Shown piece by piece: positions 59,401-64,000 of a stretch of DNA of 64,000 nt. Numbering within the stretch: the first letter of the stretch is position 1; every line of letters begins with the position of its first letter. This DNA is from Pipra filicauda (taxonomy: Eukaryota; Chordata; Aves; Passeriformes; Pipridae). Both the position numbers and the translations under genes were made by a program. The notes below the pieces were generated by a model. That model saw only the letters and a list, made by a program, of their open reading frames with translations. It was not told where the DNA came from and did no database searches. Where the stretch lies: the NCBI RefSeq assembly GCF_003945595.2, contig NW_024104620.1, positions 1,336,501-1,400,500 of the forward strand. Reading direction: 5' to 3'.

Positions 59401-62400
59401 GCTGTATTTTGCTTCCGCTCCCCCCCCAGCAAATACAGTCCCCAAATTCATTCTTGTTTCGGTGGGAATTTAAATAAATCTTCCTATTCCATCTCTCAGC
59501 CACAAACTGCTTTTGAACATAATTAACATTTATACTGGTCCTGGAGCCTTGTTTATTTATGTGTCATAACAGTCCCTGGAAAGCATAAGAATACATAAAA
59601 TTTCACCCAGGCTTAAGACAAAAACTCCACCTTGACCAGAACCCTGTGCTTTCAAGGCAAGGCAGGAAGGAAAGTTATTCTACATCTTTCTTATACTTCT
59701 CCCTTTCTCTCCTGCCTTTTGGAAACCTGTTGGTCAGACACTTCCTGTGCTGAAGGCTGCATCCAGGCAATCCTCCCTCCCCTTGCCTTTCCTCCTTAAT
59801 TTCCCTAATTTCTTTCCATGTGTTTTTCAAAGATTGGCAGCAAATAAATCCATTTCAAGTGCCGCTGCACAGTCACTTTTTATCTTGATGAAAGATATTT
59901 CTTTTTTTTTTTTTTCCTTTATAATTTCCTCTAATGTGAGGACCATCTGGCCTCCACGAACAAGACAGCTCAGCTCTGCACTTCATTTTAGGCTGCTACA
60001 GACTGGATGGCACCTGCTCCCACCACCTTCTTGGTGTCCCGAGGCAGTGAGAACAGGATGGGGAAGGAAACCAGCAAGGAGAAGAAACAACCCAGACCAG
60101 CCCAGTGCTTATGGCCCAGAGGGAGAAACGTGGGCACTGGGAGCCAGCCAAGAGATACTCCTTAACTTTACAAGGGGAAAAGGTGGAGGAAAAGGTTTTC
60201 CACTAAGTTTCAGTTCCCTGAGGAGAAGTGTATGACCTTATCACTTCTTATCACATTGACACTGAGTGTGTTTCCAACTGACAATTAACAGCTGGTAGAG
60301 CAGAAGTGCTGGGTTGTCTGTTTCTATTTTCATATTTGAGGTGCTCTGGAGGCAGAGCACCAGCACTGTTGTACAGGATGCTGTTTTTTGGCAGGCTAGG
60401 TTTGGACAGGACCTCACCTCTGTGCCAGGTAATCCCCCAAAAGCCCACTTGTTGGGTTTGTCAGGGCTGGCTGTGCCTGCTGTTGTGCTGCTCCGCTCCT
60501 GGATCTGACATTAACTTTCATATACACCCCGACTGCAAAACAGTCTGGCATCTTCTGCTTCCAAAATCAGGCTAGAAATAATTTCAGAGATAACCTGCTG
60601 TTAAAAATCTCTCATTTGGCTCTTTAAATCTGAGAATGTGAAGGGAAGTTCATTTTTGTAATTAAGAGCCAGCCCTGTTCCCGGGGTATCTGTTTTTGCA
60701 CGTGGCCCTGCCATGGCTTTCCCATTCTGACCATGATCACTTCATCTTTCTGGGACTCAATTTTCCATCTTTAAAACCTTTTTTTCCCTTTCTTGCAGGC
60801 AGGTCATGAGGCTAGATCCATTACTGTAAGTGAGAGGCTTTATTAAGGAGGTGATAAGTGTCATGCCAACACAATAGTAATAATAAATAACTTCTCTAAA
60901 AGTGTAAAAGGGTCTGACATTATTAATTGCATTTCAAGCACTTGCAGTGTATGTGGATTGAGACTGAATGCAGAAAAGACCAAAGGTTTTTTCTTCTTGC
61001 ATTTTTGCTCTTTGGAAAGAAATGGCTTTTCTTCAGCTGAAATGTCCTTGGTGCATCAACTCTGCAACAAACCTCTCATCTATGCAAGCCCCTATCACTC
61101 CCATTCAGGTTCATATGACCCTGCTGAGGTGCAGAGGTGGAGAAACACCCCTCTGAGTAGCACGTAAATTCTTGCTTGATCCTGCAAGCTTTTCTGTTTG
61201 AGTGCCTTCAGAATTGCTTCCTCTTTTCCCTCCACATTTGTTTCAGCCCAACCCTCAACAAAGTCTGAATTTCATCGAACTGGTTACACAACGTGCAGAA
61301 ATACAGCACTGGCACCAAACCCTTCCTTTCCTAAAGAGTTGGACACTTTTTTTTTTTTTTTTTTTTTTTAATAAAAAATGCAAACGTTATAAATCTTCCT
61401 GGCCCTAAGTAGAGATGGTGTCGCTTGCCTTCAACACAAGGCAAGGGTTTAGATACTTATAAAAATTGTGCTTTCCTGCATCTCTCCTGCAGGCTGTTGT
61501 TCAGTGATGAATGTGCAGAGGGCCTCACAGTGTCCAAAAAGGAACTAAAGCTCTTGGTTAAAGGCAGAAGTTGGTCTCAGTTGCTGCAGAGCTCTGGCAC
61601 AAAGCATTGCACGAGGCTCCAGCCTACCTTGTACATCTGAGTCGAGATGCTCATGGGTAAGTTCACTGAGCAAAAGCAGGTCACATCAGCAGATTTAATG
61701 TGTCCTTTGAACCTCTGGTACCTCATTTTCTGTCCTCTACTGTAGCATTTATCTTCTTTTGATCATTCAGAAAAGGGAGGTTGTTTCATTACAATGGAAA
61801 TAAAAATAATTGATGTGAAAGAGTGGTGTTTTGCCTATTCAGAATGGCAGTGGAAAGTTGCACTCCCGAGTTGGCTTGAATAGAGTGAACATTATTAAGT
61901 ACTGACATGAAAAAGACCTCTCAAAGGAGATAATGCCTTCATCCAATTAATCTTTCCTAATGAACTTACCCCTTGGAGGTGGGTAGAGCAGTTTCAGCAT
62001 GAAGTTTGCTTCCTGTGATCATTTGTGCCAATAAAAGTCTTTCGAGAAAGCTGATGAAAACTGATGTGAATGTGCCTGAAGTGAATTTATTTTGATATTT
62101 GACTTGTCAGGAAAAAAAAAAAAGTGGTTTGTACTTTTCAACCTGATCTGCTATCGTGCTCTCTCCTGATGATTCCTATTCTTTAATAACTCCTCAAATT
62201 ATAATAAAGCTCCTAGGTATCCAGTTCCCTTTGAATTTGCAGCTGAGAAAATTCCATGTTTGAAATACTTGGAAATGGGGTTTTATTTGATAACCTGTAT
62301 TTTTGAGGTGGATGACTACTTTGCTGAACACCTTGATGGTTATTTCAGTAATAGTAGTCTGAAAATGCTCATCTGGCTCTGAGAAATTTCAGCTGAGGAA

Positions 62401-64000
62401 AGAACCCTTTTTCCACCCAAGCTATGTTATAATGATACTTTGCACTTAGGCAGGTTCTTTCATCAAAGCATGTTTTATTCATCAGTGCACCAGACCCTCA
62501 ATTGGTTTTGTTTAATTGTGACTCTCTTTATACCACACTGGCTTGGAAGTCCAACCGTGACAGTCTTTTGCTGCTGTTCTCTGTGCTTTGGAGAACTCAA
62601 GAAAGAAAGTGCCAGAAAGGGCAAAAGAAGTGGGAAAGTTCAAACAAAGCAGAAGGTGTCAGACTAAAACAAATCCAGAGGGAGGAAAAAAGTCAGAAGA
62701 ACTGATAAGAAGACTTTTTGAAATCGTGTATTCATGATGTGTTTATTCTTTTATAGAACTGGGAGCTCCTGTTGAACTGCCATTAGAACTGGTTCTACGT
62801 AGACTAAAGTGTGAGACTATCTCCAAATGAGGGCACTCAAATTATCTACCTAGCTCCTACTTCTACTCCTATTAATGGTTTGATTTTCACACATGCCAGT
62901 GAGTATTTTTGCAGTCTTGAAAAAAGAAAACACGCCCGAAAATTAGGACTTCAGCTGATAAACTGAAATACCCAAATTTTAAATGTTGTCCACTGCAACT
63001 TGTCCACTGCTATAAAATGATTCAGTAAAGTCATCATGAATAGCAACTGTAAGTCTTCCCCATCTCCAATAAAACAGCAAGAAAAGCAGATATTTAATGA
63101 GGACAATGGAACTCATAAATGGGGAGAAATTGTTTTCCAACTGCTATGTGGTTTTGGGGTCATGATAAAATTAGCCACTTTGAATTTGTGCAGCCCAGTT
63201 TCATATCTCAAACAAAGAACTGGGATAATTTTTGAACACTTCAAGCTGTTCATAGTTCTCACATTTCTTGTGACATGAAGGAACAGCCTTTAAATTGCAC
63301 TTTGTTAAATACGGTCGTGGAAAAGCCAGTGTATCCACGCTAGTGTATCCAGGTGATGGACACTGAATTCTTTCTGTATTCTGGAAGAGTTTCTCAATCA
63401 AAGTGAGACTTTACAGCCTGTTATTAATTTCACAGTCATAAAGATGAACATGCAACTTTTCCAAAGAAATAATTAGGTATCACAGAATAAAGCATTTCCC
63501 TATCACATAAAAATAATACATTTAATTAAGTGAAAAACTATACCAGCTACAGACTTTACTGTCTATAATTCATGTCTAGATCAATTGGTGTTTTGTAGTC
63601 CACCAGTCCACTAAGTATACTTCGCGTATAATAATGCTTTTCTTAGTTATTTCTGCTTCTATTCCATGTAGACTAGCAACTACTATGGCCATTCTTTTCA
63701 GTTAATGTCCTAATATAGTTTCCTTCTAATGAAACCATATTTCCTTTGTTCATTTTTTTTTGCCAGACATTTAGCTCTGAGGCTAAATCAGCCAACAGGC
63801 ATCTTTCTTTCCCTGGTGGTCCTATTGTGAAAGTTGGGTTAGAGAGGGTGCTCTTGTAAAAAGAGAACACATATAATTGCATGTAATTGCTTGAAAACTG
63901 GCAACAGTTTAATTAGGACAGACTATGGTCCTGAGCTGGCCTTGCAGGTAGTGTAAAACCTGACCCTAAGCCACAGTGAGATTCTAAAAACAAAAGGACA
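53451..64000. other. Intergenic sequence downstream of HNMT
   Basis: I see no recognisable gene in 10.5 kb. Open frames at 54476-55090 and 56715-56918 are discussed under findings. A poly-T tract lies at 61347-61369. No CR1 or LTR copy was identified here, in contrast to the region between the two genes. Confidence 0.6.
61347..61369. repeat. Poly-T tract
   Basis: About 23 consecutive T, followed by AATAAAAAA. It could be the reversed tail of an old retroposed sequence, but no adjacent copy is recognisable. Confidence 0.8.

Noticed and set aside
59747..60235. 162-codon + frame near the right end
   Set aside because: It includes a poly-T run read as phenylalanine and serine/arginine-rich filler, with no family resemblance.

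Overview
The window is vertebrate nuclear DNA, almost certainly from a bird and probably a songbird. It has intron-split genes with GT-AG junctions, and at least eleven CR1 LINE fragments with the typical avian CR1 3' end. It also has a solo LTR of a type I know as abundant in passerine genomes. No prokaryotic or organellar features are present. Two protein-coding genes lie on the + strand in the order known for vertebrates (THSD7B then HNMT).

Region 1-18000 holds the 3' part of THSD7B: eight coding exons between 2895 and 16704, joined in a continuous reading frame. They encode the last thrombospondin type-1 repeats, a cysteine-rich juxtamembrane segment, one membrane helix and a short cytoplasmic tail. 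A 3'UTR follows with a likely poly(A) signal at 17762. The 5' exons lie outside the window. One intron carries an unidentified antisense open frame with protein-like composition (11777-12100).

Region 18000-41900 is intergenic. It holds CR1 fragments, a solo ERV LTR with a 5-bp target duplication (29818-30901), a second antisense frame beside that LTR, and a possible small transcription unit (37403-39821) ending in an 82-codon frame with a signal-peptide-like start.

Region 41940-53450 holds HNMT (histamine N-methyltransferase): a CpG island, eight coding exons giving a 322-residue protein with all frames and phases consistent, and a 3'UTR. Two points stand out. The protein has about 30 extra N-terminal residues compared with human HNMT, spread over three exons. 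The start codon also sits at the edge of a CR1 fragment within the presumed leader.

Region 53450-64000 is intergenic sequence without a recognised gene. The two genes are not known to work together: THSD7B is a membrane or extracellular-matrix type protein, and HNMT is a cytosolic histamine-inactivating enzyme. Their adjacency is conserved synteny.
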